Shown: positions 46,736-55,888, numbered from the stretch's first letter. The stretch is 64,000 nt of DNA from Oscillatoriaceae cyanobacterium M7585_C2015_266 (GCA_015295835.1 DVEG01000004.1:186001-250000); one strand, 5' to 3'. A program made the numbers and translations. The notes: a model not told the origin generated them from the sequence alone.

Positions 46736-46999
46736 GGTTTTATGCTTGATTTCTGCAAAGATTATAGAGACGTATTAGAATACCCCCCAGTTACAGGCAA
46801 AAAGTAATGAATATGATCAGAGAACCTTAAATCCTGGGATTCAGCAGGCTGGCGTCCATTAATTTAAGGACCAAAAAACATGAAAAACAGACTAGACAGC
46901 AAAGCCAATATGAGTTTAAATGAGTGCGTCTTCCTGCTACGTGAGATTCTCACTCTTTAAAAGTCTCAGAGTACAACCATCCGGGTACAAACCTCCATA

Positions 47000-47018
47000 G
47001 ATTGAATTAAATTCAATC
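47000..47018. promoter_or_regulatory. 19-bp palindrome, candidate operator of the permease gene
   Basis: GATTGAATT-A-AATTCAATC is a perfect odd-centred palindrome ending 25 bp before the permease ATG. Position and symmetry suit a dimeric regulator binding site. Confidence 0.5.
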
Positions 47019-47043
47019 CCCAATCCTTGAGGTATTCAGTTGA

Positions 47044-48411
47044 ATGCAAACTAACCCCCTAAAGCGCGTGAATTCAGATCAAAAACAAGAAAAACCTGTC
47101 ATCAGCCTATTTACAGCTACCTGCATTGTGGTAGCCAGTATGATTGGCACCGGCGTTTTCACAAGCCTGGGCTACCAAGTCACGGATATAAAATCCGGCT
47201 TTGCCCTACTTGCTTTATGGATAGTAGGCGGTATCTTCGCCCTTTGTGGTGCCCTTTCCTACGGGGAGCTGGGAGCAGTAATGCCCCGCTCCGGCGGCGA
47301 ATATCATTATCTCTCCAAAATTTATCATCCAGCCCTAGGTTTCCTGTCAGGGTGGTTATCTGTCACTGTCGGATTTGCAGCACCGATTGCCGCAGCAGCA
47401 ATGGCATTTGAAAATTATCTCTCTCCCATTTTACCGTTTTTTCCACCGCCAACCCTAGCTTTAGCCGTCGTTATCGCAATCTCCCTGATTCATATAAAGA
47501 ATCTAAAAATAGGCAGTTCTTTTCAAAATATTTTTACCCTAGGGAAAGGAGTTTTAATTTTTGCACTGATAGCCTGCGGCTTTTTTATAGCGGAGCCTCA
47601 AACAATTTCTTTCCTTCCATCTGGCAAAGACTTAAACCTAATTTTAAGCGCCCCTTTTGCTATTTCTCTAGTATTTGTTACCTATTCCTACTCAGGATGG
47701 AATGCTTCCATCTACATTGCCAATGAGGTGAAAGATCCGGAAAAAAATGTCCCGCTCTCCTTATTGGCGGGAACAATGATCGTAATGATTATCTACTTAC
47801 TGCTCAACTTTATTTTTCTGTATACAACTCCTATTTCAGAATTAGAAGGCAAACAAGAGATAGGATATATCGCCGCTACCTATATTTTCGGTCCTTCTGG
47901 CGGTAAACTGATGAGCATTTTGATATCTTTTGGGCTGATTTCTTCTATCAGCTCTATGGTTTGGGCAGGACCAAGAGTGACTCAAGTCATTGGCGAGGAT
48001 ATCCCATTTTTTAAATTACTGGCTGTTAAAAATTCCAGTGGAATTCCTTACTACGCCGTACTCCTACAGTTGGCGATTTCCGTTTGCCTGGTGATCACTT
48101 CTACTTTTGATGCAGTCGTGACATATCTGGGATTTACCCTGACTTTATCGTCTTTTCTAACAGTTCTGGGAGTTTTTATCCATAGAATTAAGTATCCAGA
48201 AATTCCCAGACCCTATAAAACTTGGGGGTATCCAGTAACCCCACTTATATTTTTGGCGATTAGTGTTTGGATCTTGATTTTTACTTTCATTGGTAAGCCT
48301 GTAGAATCCATAGCTGGATTGGGAACGATTTTTATCGGTATCATAGTTTACTTTTTTGCTTCCCGGAAACAACTTGCTTATTCTTCTTCTGAAATTTCTC
48401 GAAAAAATTAA
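47044..48411 (+). CDS. APC family amino acid permease
   Basis: 455 residues with about twelve hydrophobic segments. The first helix contains the substrate-binding glycine motif MIGTGVFTSLG, and PRSGGEYHYLSKIYHPALGFLSGW follows, both typical of amino acid/polyamine/organocation transporters of the LAT-like group. Inner membrane. Substrate cannot be assigned. A lipoprotein gene begins 13 bp after the stop, so the two are probably co-transcribed. The palindrome at 47000-47018 may control the gene. Confidence 0.88.
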   Translation: MQTNPLKRVNSDQKQEKPVISLFTATCIVVASMIGTGVFTSLGYQVTDIKSGFALLALWIVGGIFALCGALSYGELGAVMPRSGGEYHYLSKIYHPALGFLSGWLSVTVGFAAPIAAAAMAFENYLSPILPFFPPPTLALAVVIAISLIHIKNLKIGSSFQNIFTLGKGVLIFALIACGFFIAEPQTISFLPSGKDLNLILSAPFAISLVFVTYSYSGWNASIYIANEVKDPEKNVPLSLLAGTMIVMIIYLLLNFIFLYTTPISELEGKQEIGYIAATYIFGPSGGKLMSILISFGLISSISSMVWAGPRVTQVIGEDIPFFKLLAVKNSSGIPYYAVLLQLAISVCLVITSTFDAVVTYLGFTLTLSSFLTVLGVFIHRIKYPEIPRPYKTWGYPVTPLIFLAISVWILIFTFIGKPVESIAGLGTIFIGIIVYFFASRKQLAYSSSEISRKN

Positions 48412-48424
48412 ATCTATTAAATCT

Positions 48425-49735
48425 ATGCAAATGAATGCTATGATTGCCTACAAATTACGTATTTTTTTGATTGCTGTTATTCCCCTTTTATTTTCTATCC
48501 AGTCTTGTAATAATAACCCCCAAGTTAAAACAGATAATGGGGGGAGCAAGTCAACAGCCACCTCTCAAGCCACAGAGGTGAAGATTGAAAAAAAGGAAGA
48601 GGTGGCGAAGTCTCCTACGCCGATACCTCAGCCGGAAAATGAGCAAAAATCTGTTTCTTCGCCGCCGGTTTCGCTCAAAGATTTTGATCGCGATCGCTCT
48701 AATAAGTTTACCGATTCTGCTAAATTTCTGGCAGGCATCAAGGTAGATGAGAAAAGCCCGCTCGCTGCCTATCAAAAAAGTAAAGCCTGGAATGATCATT
48801 CCTACTATTTTGAAAGTGCCTGGAAAAAATTAGAACAACAACAGCTTTCAAAAATAAGAAAATGGACGAATACAGAACTCAAATCGATCAATCAAACCGC
48901 TAGAACGATATTTTATCCATTTAGTGGTCCAGATTTTTTATATGCACATTTGTTTTTCCCCAAAGGAACTGAATATGTAATGGTAGGTTTAGAACCGATT
49001 GGAAATATCCTTGACATTACAAAAATACCAGCTGCTCATCAAATAGATGGTAAGTTGCAGGAAATTAACAAATCTATGAATGATATCCTGCAATTGAGTT
49101 TCTTCCGCACCAAAGCGATGAAGGTAGATTTGGCAGAAAAAGGAGTCTTGCCGATTTTGTTTGTCTTTCTCGCACGAACTAATCACAGGATCTTGGATGT
49201 TCAGTATTTTAAACTTAACAAAGACGCGTCGATTCAGTTGTTGAAAAACAACAAAAATAACAGTAAAGGTGAAGTTTTGGGTTTAAAAATAGACTTTGTT
49301 TCTGAAGGTGAAACTCTGGTGCGAAACTTATATTATTTTCCCCTAGATTTATCGAATGATGGTTTGCAGAAAACTCCGGAGTTCAAGCAATTCATAAAAA
49401 ATTTAAACAAGCCGGTTACCTACTTAAAAGCGGCATCTTACCTGATGCACAATGATGAATTTTCTGAGATTCGCAATCTTATTCTTTCCCAAAGCACCAA
49501 CTTATTGCAAGATGATTCAGGAATGCCAATCAAGTATTTTGATAGAGCCAAATGGAATCTGAAGTTTTATGGCAGCTATACTCAGCCTATAGATTTGTTT
49601 AAAGTGCGGTATCAGCCTGATTTACGGAAAATATATCAAAGCGATCCCACGATAAAACCACTAAATTTTGGTATCGGATATCAATTTGAAGTCAATACCT
49701 CAAATTTGATGTTAGCTAGTCGTAAAGAGCAATAG
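48425..49735 (+). CDS. Putative lipoprotein of unknown function
   Basis: 436 residues from the ATG at 48425; the frame extends upstream into the permease gene to 48356, which is unlikely to be used. The N-terminal MIAYKLRIFLIAVIPLLFSIQSCNN is a signal peptide with a lipobox-like Cys. A Ser/Thr/Pro/Lys-rich linker (about residues 30-85) leads to a globular domain with YFESAWKKLEQQQLSKIRKW and ARTIFYPFSGPDFLYAHLFFP. I do not recognise the domain. It may act with the adjacent permease, but this is a guess from spacing. Confidence 0.75.
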   Translation: MQMNAMIAYKLRIFLIAVIPLLFSIQSCNNNPQVKTDNGGSKSTATSQATEVKIEKKEEVAKSPTPIPQPENEQKSVSSPPVSLKDFDRDRSNKFTDSAKFLAGIKVDEKSPLAAYQKSKAWNDHSYYFESAWKKLEQQQLSKIRKWTNTELKSINQTARTIFYPFSGPDFLYAHLFFPKGTEYVMVGLEPIGNILDITKIPAAHQIDGKLQEINKSMNDILQLSFFRTKAMKVDLAEKGVLPILFVFLARTNHRILDVQYFKLNKDASIQLLKNNKNNSKGEVLGLKIDFVSEGETLVRNLYYFPLDLSNDGLQKTPEFKQFIKNLNKPVTYLKAASYLMHNDEFSEIRNLILSQSTNLLQDDSGMPIKYFDRAKWNLKFYGSYTQPIDLFKVRYQPDLRKIYQSDPTIKPLNFGIGYQFEVNTSNLMLASRKEQ

Positions 49736-49764
49736 CCAAAGGGTACAATAGCTTCGATGTTGTC

Positions 49765-49799
49765 ACCCGTTTTCTAGAAGAGAACGGGTTTTTATTTTA
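49765..49799 (+). terminator. Rho-independent terminator after the lipoprotein gene
   Basis: ACCCGTT (49765-49771) pairs with AACGGGT (49783-49789), followed by TTTTATTTTAT. It lies 29 bp after the stop codon and just before the end of the convergent CCB gene. Confidence 0.9.
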
Positions 49800-50495
49800 T
49801 ATTGCTTCCGAGGGTTGGGATTGGGTTTCATGCGACTGAAAGTCATGTAAGGATGAAAAATTACTGAGAGTATCGGCGAGTTTGTCAGCAATTCCTTCAA
49901 TCCAGTTTTCGTCTTGCTTGGTATAGCTGCGGGGAGCATTGGCGGCTAAAATCAAAGCCCCCCGATTGCCAATTGGCTGAATAATAACGCCTTGGGTATT
50001 TTCTGGTAAGTAGTCGAATTCAATGCGCCCTGGATAAAGTTTTAAATCAACTAAATAAATAGGTTTTTGTTTTTCAAGAACTCGCTGTAAGATAGGTCCC
50101 GGTTTGACTTGAGGATTTGGCCCTAAAATGCCCCGCCGCAACAAAACGCGCTCGCCATACCAAACTACGAGAGAGCGGGTTACCGTATTCGTGAGCAGTA
50201 AATGTGAAGCCCAGGCGAGTTCCTTCTGTACTATTTCTGGCAAGTTGGGTGCAAGTTCAAATCCTTCCGAGCCAATCAAAACCACGGCATCGGGCGAGCG
50301 TGGCTGTATTTGCTCCCAGAGCAACCCTGTCAAGATTAACAGAGCGCTCAAAATCACTCCCAGCGCGTCTGAGCGCGCCTGAGAATCTGTGAGCTCAGGC
50401 GTGACAAAGCGGTTGATTAGCAGCAATATGCCGCCGAGACTGCCAACTGCGAGCGGTAATCGGCGTAAAACTTTGTTTTGCTCGGGTTTAGCCAT
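49797..50495 (-). CDS. Cofactor assembly of complex C protein, CCB2/CCB4 family
   Basis: 232 residues. Two hydrophobic helices near the N-terminus (about 13-31 and 43-60) anchor a soluble domain containing SPDAVVLIGSEGFELAPNLP, LLRRGILGP and IEGIADKLADTL. This matches the CCB2/CCB4 family, which helps attach the covalent heme ci to cytochrome b6 in the b6f complex of thylakoids. It is transcribed on its own strand after rpaB, with a 156-bp gap. Confidence 0.85.
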   Translation of the reverse strand: MAKPEQNKVLRRLPLAVGSLGGILLLINRFVTPELTDSQARSDALGVILSALLILTGLLWEQIQPRSPDAVVLIGSEGFELAPNLPEIVQKELAWASHLLLTNTVTRSLVVWYGERVLLRRGILGPNPQVKPGPILQRVLEKQKPIYLVDLKLYPGRIEFDYLPENTQGVIIQPIGNRGALILAANAPRSYTKQDENWIEGIADKLADTLSNFSSLHDFQSHETQSQPSEAI

Positions 50496-50651
50496 GCGTA
50501 AAACAGCTCAATTGATAGAAAATACGCGCCACCCAGAAAAAAGCGCTTTCCAGCCCATTGCGGTGCAATTGCTAGAAAAAATGCACCGCACCCGCACTAA
50601 ATTATTGCGACTTTTTCCTAAAAAGAGTTTTACTTCCCAAATGTCTGAGAA

Positions 50652-51380
50652 TTACTCTTCTTTAGGCTCAATAATTCGCTGAAATAGATAGCCGGTGCCC
50701 CGCGCCGTCAGAATTAGCTCTGGATTGCTCGGATCATCTTCTAACTTTGCTCTCAGGCGGGATATGTGGACATCCACCACCCGTGTATCCACATGTCGTT
50801 CTGGCGTATATCCCCATACTTCCTGTAAAATTTCCGACCGAGAAAAAGGCTCTCCTGATCGACTAACCAACAACTCTAATAAACTAAACTCCATGCCGGT
50901 GAGTCGAATCCGTTCTTCTCCTTTGTAAACCTGCCGCTTATTCGTATCAATTCGCAACTGCCCGACTTGAATCACCCCAGAGCTGGGAATCCCAGAGGTA
51001 CTGGTTTTTTCCACTCGGCGCAACACTGAACGAATGCGGGCTTCCAGTTCTTTTGGGGAGAAAGGCTTGACTACATAATCGTCAGCTCCTAACTCCAAGC
51101 CCGTAATCCTATCAGCCACATCTCCGAGAGCCGTAAGCATGATGATCGGCACATCAGATTCCTTGCGCAGTTCCTGACATACGCCATAGCCGTCTAGCTT
51201 GGGCATCATCACGTCCAGAACCACTAGATCGGGAGCGGTGCTGCGAAAAGTTTCTAAGGCTTCCTCACCATCTGCTGCGGTTACGACATCATAACCAATC
51301 ATAGAAAGGCGTGTTTCCAGAATTCGGCGGATACTGGCTTCATCATCGACTACCAGTATTTTTTCCTTATGGGTTTCCAA
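50652..51380 (-). CDS. rpaB: OmpR-family response regulator RpaB (Ycf27)
   Basis: 242 residues. The receiver domain shows the acidic pair DD at 12-13, the phospho-acceptor Asp56 (VVLDVMMPKLDG) and Lys105 (VVKPFSP). A winged-helix DNA-binding domain starts near residue 135, with RVVDVHISRLRAKLEDDP and ARGTGYLF. This near-invariant cyanobacterial sequence is RpaB, which controls photosystem and high-light genes through HLR1 sites. The start is a TTG at 51380, matching the MExxKEKILVVDDE start of homologues and preceded by TAGGAG. The adjacent upstream spacer is 565 bp. Confidence 0.95.
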   Translation of the reverse strand: METHKEKILVVDDEASIRRILETRLSMIGYDVVTAADGEEALETFRSTAPDLVVLDVMMPKLDGYGVCQELRKESDVPIIMLTALGDVADRITGLELGADDYVVKPFSPKELEARIRSVLRRVEKTSTSGIPSSGVIQVGQLRIDTNKRQVYKGEERIRLTGMEFSLLELLVSRSGEPFSRSEILQEVWGYTPERHVDTRVVDVHISRLRAKLEDDPSNPELILTARGTGYLFQRIIEPKEE

Positions 51381-51945
51381 GATACCAACGCTCCTAGAAA
51401 AAACTTGCTTAACTCTTTATGAGTAAATGGGGTTTTTGCTGGGGAACCCCTAACCCACTCTTATTCTTGGGCTGATATTGACCTCAAAAAGTGGTCTTGA
51501 CAACACCTGCGACTCACCCGCTGCTGGGTAACTCGAAGGCATTATTCCCATGAACTATGCGCTCATCGATAGGTTTTGTTATCTAGAGCACGGACTTGGT
51601 TATCGAGAAGGTGCTTTTTAGCTTAACCTCTCTGAGTTTAATGGGTTTTAATCAAGGTAAGGTATATGTCTTTTAGTATGATTTGTAAAAGTTAATTTAT
51701 ACTACTCTATCATTAGAATTGTCTTAGTTTAGTAAGGTGCGAGGGCTTTAATTAAGCCTTTTTTAAGATTTGCCTCAGCTATTGCAGTTTAGCAAGTGTT
51801 TGTGAAAACAAATATAACTGACTCAAGTAGAGTAGATAATGAGGAAGGGCCCTAACTTTGGCGTTAGGGCGAGGAGATATCCTCATTGTTACGCCTGGGT
51901 ACAGCCGGATAGAAATATCAGGGTTGATCAAATCTATCTAAAGAA
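51381..51945. other. Divergent intergenic region between rpaB and radA
   Basis: 565 bp without a supported gene. The right end holds GCCCTAAC-TTTGGC-GTTAGGGC (51849-51870), a perfect 8-bp hairpin, followed by GAGGAG and then ATATCCTC, which may refold as a second small stem. GATAAT at 51834-51839 just upstream could be a -10 box, which would place the hairpin at the very 5' end of the radA transcript. An rpaB promoter was not recognised. Confidence 0.5.
51849..51870 (+). promoter_or_regulatory. Perfect hairpin in the radA upstream region
   Basis: The 8-bp arms GCCCTAAC and GTTAGGGC flank a TTTGGC loop. It lies 75 bp before the radA ATG and has no U-run, so it is more likely a leader structure than a terminator. 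Confidence 0.55.
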
Positions 51946-53529
51946 ATGCCTAAACCTCGAATCCATTATATTTGTAACGAATGTGGGGCAGAGTTCCCCC
52001 AATATTACGGAAGATGTCCAAATTGCCAAACCTGGAATTCTCTAATAGAGCAGCAGCTTTCACCTGCCCAAAGAAATCCGGTTTCTTTAAAAAATCGGTT
52101 TTCTATTGACGGGCGAGCGCTCCTCGGCGAAACTACAACAGGTCAGCCCAGATCTTCACTGAAATTATCCCAAATTGCCGATATCGCCGTCAATCGTCTC
52201 TCTTCGGGCTTTGGGGAAATGGATCGAGTCCTCGGTGGCGGCATCGTCCCCGGCTCTCTAATACTTATCGGCGGAGAGCCAGGAATTGGTAAATCGACCC
52301 TACTGCTGCAAGTGGCAAATCAATTGTCCTATAACTCTAGGGTCCTCTATGTTAGTGGAGAAGAGTCGGGACAGCAAGTGAAATTGCGTGCCCAACGCCT
52401 GCAGGTGGCTGCTGCCATGACGACGGATAAGGGTGAAAAAGTGGCCAACCAGAAAATTTCTCCTGCAGAATCGAATTTTTTCTTGCTGGCAGAAACAAAC
52501 CTCGAAGAAATTCTCCGGGAACTAGAATCGCTTAAACCCAATTTGGCAGTAATCGATAGTATTCAAACGATTTTTTTTCCTAGCTTGAGTTCGGCTCCTG
52601 GCTCTGTGGCGCAAGTACGAGAATGTACTTCGGCTCTAATGCAGGTGGCAAAACGGGAAAATATTACTTTATTTATTGTCGGGCATGTCACGAAAGATGG
52701 AATGATCGCAGGACCAAGAGTTTTAGAACACTTGGTTGATACGGTACTATTTTTTGAAGGCGATCGCTTTGCCTCTCACCGCTTACTGCGCTCTATGAAA
52801 AACCGTTTCGGTGCCACCCACGAAATCGGCGTGTTTGAAATGATCGCTAACGGCTTACGTGAAGTTGAAAACCCCTCCGAACTCTTCTTGGGCAGTCGCG
52901 AAGAAATGGTTTCCGGCAGTGCTATAATTGTAGCTTGTGAAGGCACTCGCCCCCTGGTCGTGGAATTACAAGCACTGGTAAGCCCTAGTAGCTACGGCTC
53001 TCCCCGGCGAGCAACTACAGGAGTCGAGTCGAACCGGCTACTACAAATTCTCGCCGTCTTAGAAAAACGATTGGGTGTGCCTCTTTCCAAACTTGATACC
53101 TATGTCGCCTCCGTCGGGGGATTAACGGTTTCTGAACCGGCTGCTGACTTGGGCATTGCTATTGCCGTCGTCGCCTCCTTCCGCGATCGCATTGTCGATC
53201 CCCATACTGTAATTATCGGCGAAGTGGGCTTGGGCGGTCAAGTTCGTGCCGTTTCTCAATTAGAATTACGTTTGCGGGAAGCTGCCAAACTAGGCTTTAA
53301 AAGAGCTATCATCCCTAAGGGACAAATTCCTCCTGACTTGGGTATGACAATTATTCCAGTCGGAAAGGTCCTTGATGCTATTATCGAAGCAATTCCCTCA
53401 CAGCCTACTTCCTACTCAGAGTTTGATATCAGTGATTTTGACTATGAGCCAGAGGAGGAAGAGCTGCTATTACAGCCCCATGAGCCGTTTTCCCAAACTG
53501 AATTGGCAAAGGATAAAGATTTGTTTTGA
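51946..53529 (+). CDS. radA: DNA repair protein RadA
   Basis: 527 residues. An N-terminal zinc finger has C10, C13, C24 and C27 (CNECGAEF and CPNC). The ATPase follows, with Walker A GGEPGIGKSTLL (109-120) and the KNRFG motif in MKNRFGATHEIGVFEM. The C-terminal Lon-like domain includes GLTVSEPAADLGIAIAVV. RadA drives branch migration in homologous recombination. The stretch between zinc finger and ATPase (residues 44-56, NPVSLKNRFSIDG) is encoded by a CCGGTTTCT-type palindrome that also occurs in intergenic DNA. Divergent from rpaB. Confidence 0.96.
   Translation: MPKPRIHYICNECGAEFPQYYGRCPNCQTWNSLIEQQLSPAQRNPVSLKNRFSIDGRALLGETTTGQPRSSLKLSQIADIAVNRLSSGFGEMDRVLGGGIVPGSLILIGGEPGIGKSTLLLQVANQLSYNSRVLYVSGEESGQQVKLRAQRLQVAAAMTTDKGEKVANQKISPAESNFFLLAETNLEEILRELESLKPNLAVIDSIQTIFFPSLSSAPGSVAQVRECTSALMQVAKRENITLFIVGHVTKDGMIAGPRVLEHLVDTVLFFEGDRFASHRLLRSMKNRFGATHEIGVFEMIANGLREVENPSELFLGSREEMVSGSAIIVACEGTRPLVVELQALVSPSSYGSPRRATTGVESNRLLQILAVLEKRLGVPLSKLDTYVASVGGLTVSEPAADLGIAIAVVASFRDRIVDPHTVIIGEVGLGGQVRAVSQLELRLREAAKLGFKRAIIPKGQIPPDLGMTIIPVGKVLDAIIEAIPSQPTSYSEFDISDFDYEPEEEELLLQPHEPFSQTELAKDKDLF
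52078..52098. repeat. Palindromic repeat copy inside radA
   Basis: CCGGTTTCTTTAAA followed by AAATCGG closely matches the intergenic core at 691-710 (CCGGTTTCTTAAAAAACC). It is in frame with radA and codes for part of a variable linker. Confidence 0.65.
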
Positions 53530-53900
53530 AAACATTACTTCAATTTTTTAAAATTACTTAAATTTTTTTATTGCTTACTCCTTCCTTTTTATTATTGCTT
53601 TTAAAGGAACAAAAAAAGCGCGATAACATATGTAAAATTGTGAAAAAATAGAAAAATTTTAAATATATTGTGGAGCCAGAAAGAAAAGAAAAGATTAAAA
53701 AATCGAGTTAATATAAGTCAACTTAACAGTGAATTTCTAAAATTTGTTGGTAGAGAGAAAATTTTTCCAGAAAAGTGGGCAAAAGTCCACTACCCCCGTT
53801 GGCTCACCAGAGTTAGGATGAGTTGAGAAGACAGCGCTTTCGGTAAGAAAGCAGGATTCACCAGGAGCAGGAAAGAAAAAGACTAACAGGAGCGGGCGTA
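53530..53900. other. Intergenic region between radA and WD40 gene
   Basis: 371 bp of AT-rich sequence without a supported gene. It contains the AAAAATAGAAAAATTTTA/TATATT element (53644-53669) shared with the PEP-CTERM gene upstream region. Confidence 0.5.
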
Positions 53901-55787
53901 GTGCTGAGAGTTTTAAGCACATTATTGTGGGGCGCGGTAATATTCGGCGCCCAAAATGCAGTCGGTGCGATTCTAGGAAATAGCTCCCTGGCGCAGATGT
54001 GTTTGTTGTTTACGAGACTACGCGAGCGCGCCAACAGTCCGGAAAACAGCGAATTACAAAAAGCACTACTAGAAGCCCTGCTAAAAGGAATTAAACTCAC
54101 AACCTACGCTCCTCTCAAAATATTACCCCCAGAAGAGCAAGAACAAGTTCAAAACTGGCTAACTACCACAAGCGAATCTATTACCCGCGCCAAAAACAAC
54201 ATCAGCACCATCCAAGAGCCAGAAGAAACTTGGAACAGTCCGATACAGCTTTTGAGGGCCAATCCAGAAGCGCTCGCCCGTCTTACCCAGAGACAGCGTA
54301 GCATCGAACTTCGAGAACTAAAAAAAAATATCGAGAATTCCCTAGAACTGTGGACCTTGCCGACAGCATTTCGCTACAACGTCGAACAAGATTGGCTGCC
54401 TTGTACAAATTTATACTTAGCCGAAGCAATCAAAATAAACTCTCGCGTAGAAGAATTTTTTGTCGTCGAGCTACAGCGTCACGCCTTCGAGACATTGCGG
54501 GCAGCACAGACGGCAGTACAACACTTACGTTGGCTATTCAATAATCCTCAGAACTTTTTGAGCTTAGTACAAGTAATTGATTTTGACATCGAAGGGCTCC
54601 GGGCTGCCGTGCGAGTATTAGCACAGCAAAATCGGTCAGAAATAGCGAGCGCAACCCAGCCAAACTCTAATAGTGCTGAAATTCCGATAATTGTCAGCGA
54701 TCCCCAACTCGACAAAGTAATAGAATTATTAGAATACCCGCAGGGAGAAAACCCAAGGGCACCGCTGCTAAAAAAAGAAAGCAAGCATTCTAGAGAATCG
54801 CCGCAATCAAGGGAAACTACCCCTACTGCCCCAAACAGCGAAAGCAGTGTTATTCCAAACTGGCGGTGCGTTCACACTCTAAGTAGTCACAGCGATTCCG
54901 TAGTTTCCGTAGCCTTCAGTCCGCGAGCGCAGATTTTAGCCAGCGGCAGTTGGGACAAAACCATAAAAATTTGGCAACTAACCACAAACGCAGAAGAAAC
55001 AGACACCGGCTTGCCTCTCCTACGTACCCTCAGCGATCATTCAGCCTCAGTTTACTCCGTCACCTTCAGCCCCCTAGGAAATATTCTCGCTAGCGGTAGT
55101 TGGGACAAAACCGTCAAAATTTGGCAGTTAGACACCAATCAAGCCCCAATTACCCTAATAGGCCATTCAGTGCCCGTTTACTGCGTCGCCTTCAGCCCCA
55201 CAGCCCCAATTTTAGCAAGCGCTAGCGGTGATGAAACGATAAAACTTTGGCATCTAACCACAGGTAGATTACTAGGCACTCTTATTGGTCATTCTAGTTT
55301 TGTTTATTCTGTTGCCTTTAGCCCAGATGGAAAATTGCTTGCGTCTGGCAGTGCGGATAAGACTGTTAAAATCTGGCATCTAGGAAGTGGGCAACTGCTG
55401 CGCACTCTGCTTGGCGATTCTCCGGTTACCAGTGTTGCTTTTAGTTCTGATGGTCAAATACTAGTCAGTGGCAGCGCTGATGAAACAATTAAATTGTGGC
55501 AGTTGCAAACTTACGAATCGGGAAGTGATACTCGCCCAGCTCCAACGCGCACTCTGACTGGGCACTCTGGTGAGGTGTTGTCAGTTGCCGTTAATCCTCG
55601 CTTGCCAATTATCGCTAGCGGCAGTTACGACAAGACGATTAAGCTATGGCAGCTAGAAACAGGAAACCTGCTTCGCACTCTTACTGGACATTATGATTCA
55701 GTTTTATCTGTAGCTTTTAGCCCTGATGGCCAGACTTTGGCTAGCGGTTCCCACGATAAGACAGTAAAAATTTGGCGACATATATAA
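53901..55787 (+). CDS. WD40 repeat protein with helical N-terminal domain
   Basis: 628 residues from a GTG at 53901. An ATG at 53997 would shorten it by 32 residues, but the longer form gives a hydrophobic N-terminal segment (LSTLLWGAVIFGAQNAVGAIL). Residues 33-270 are helical and charged and resemble no domain I know. A short linker leads to seven WD40 repeats (about 315-628), each ending DKTVKIW or DETIKLW, enough for one seven-bladed propeller. The propeller probably binds other proteins. The partner is unknown. lpxD follows 101 bp later. Confidence 0.88.
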   Translation: MLRVLSTLLWGAVIFGAQNAVGAILGNSSLAQMCLLFTRLRERANSPENSELQKALLEALLKGIKLTTYAPLKILPPEEQEQVQNWLTTTSESITRAKNNISTIQEPEETWNSPIQLLRANPEALARLTQRQRSIELRELKKNIENSLELWTLPTAFRYNVEQDWLPCTNLYLAEAIKINSRVEEFFVVELQRHAFETLRAAQTAVQHLRWLFNNPQNFLSLVQVIDFDIEGLRAAVRVLAQQNRSEIASATQPNSNSAEIPIIVSDPQLDKVIELLEYPQGENPRAPLLKKESKHSRESPQSRETTPTAPNSESSVIPNWRCVHTLSSHSDSVVSVAFSPRAQILASGSWDKTIKIWQLTTNAEETDTGLPLLRTLSDHSASVYSVTFSPLGNILASGSWDKTVKIWQLDTNQAPITLIGHSVPVYCVAFSPTAPILASASGDETIKLWHLTTGRLLGTLIGHSSFVYSVAFSPDGKLLASGSADKTVKIWHLGSGQLLRTLLGDSPVTSVAFSSDGQILVSGSADETIKLWQLQTYESGSDTRPAPTRTLTGHSGEVLSVAVNPRLPIIASGSYDKTIKLWQLETGNLLRTLTGHYDSVLSVAFSPDGQTLASGSHDKTVKIWRHI

Positions 55788-55888
55788 AAACATCTGTTGT
55801 CAGTCGAAGTGGTAGCGATTCTAATATCTAGACTAATCAATCACAGTTTTAACGTTATTAATCACCCGCCGAATCGTGAGGTTTTGCG

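Larger units (their letters stand above)
46441..47043. other. Intergenic region upstream of the amino-acid permease
   Basis: 603 bp without a supported gene; two short overlapping frames at its left end run on from HpsJ and look random. It contains a CCCGCA/TGCGGG hairpin (46698-46724) followed by a short U-run, the motif GTGAGATTCTCACTCTTT (46941-46958), and a 19-bp palindrome (47000-47018). Confidence 0.55.
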
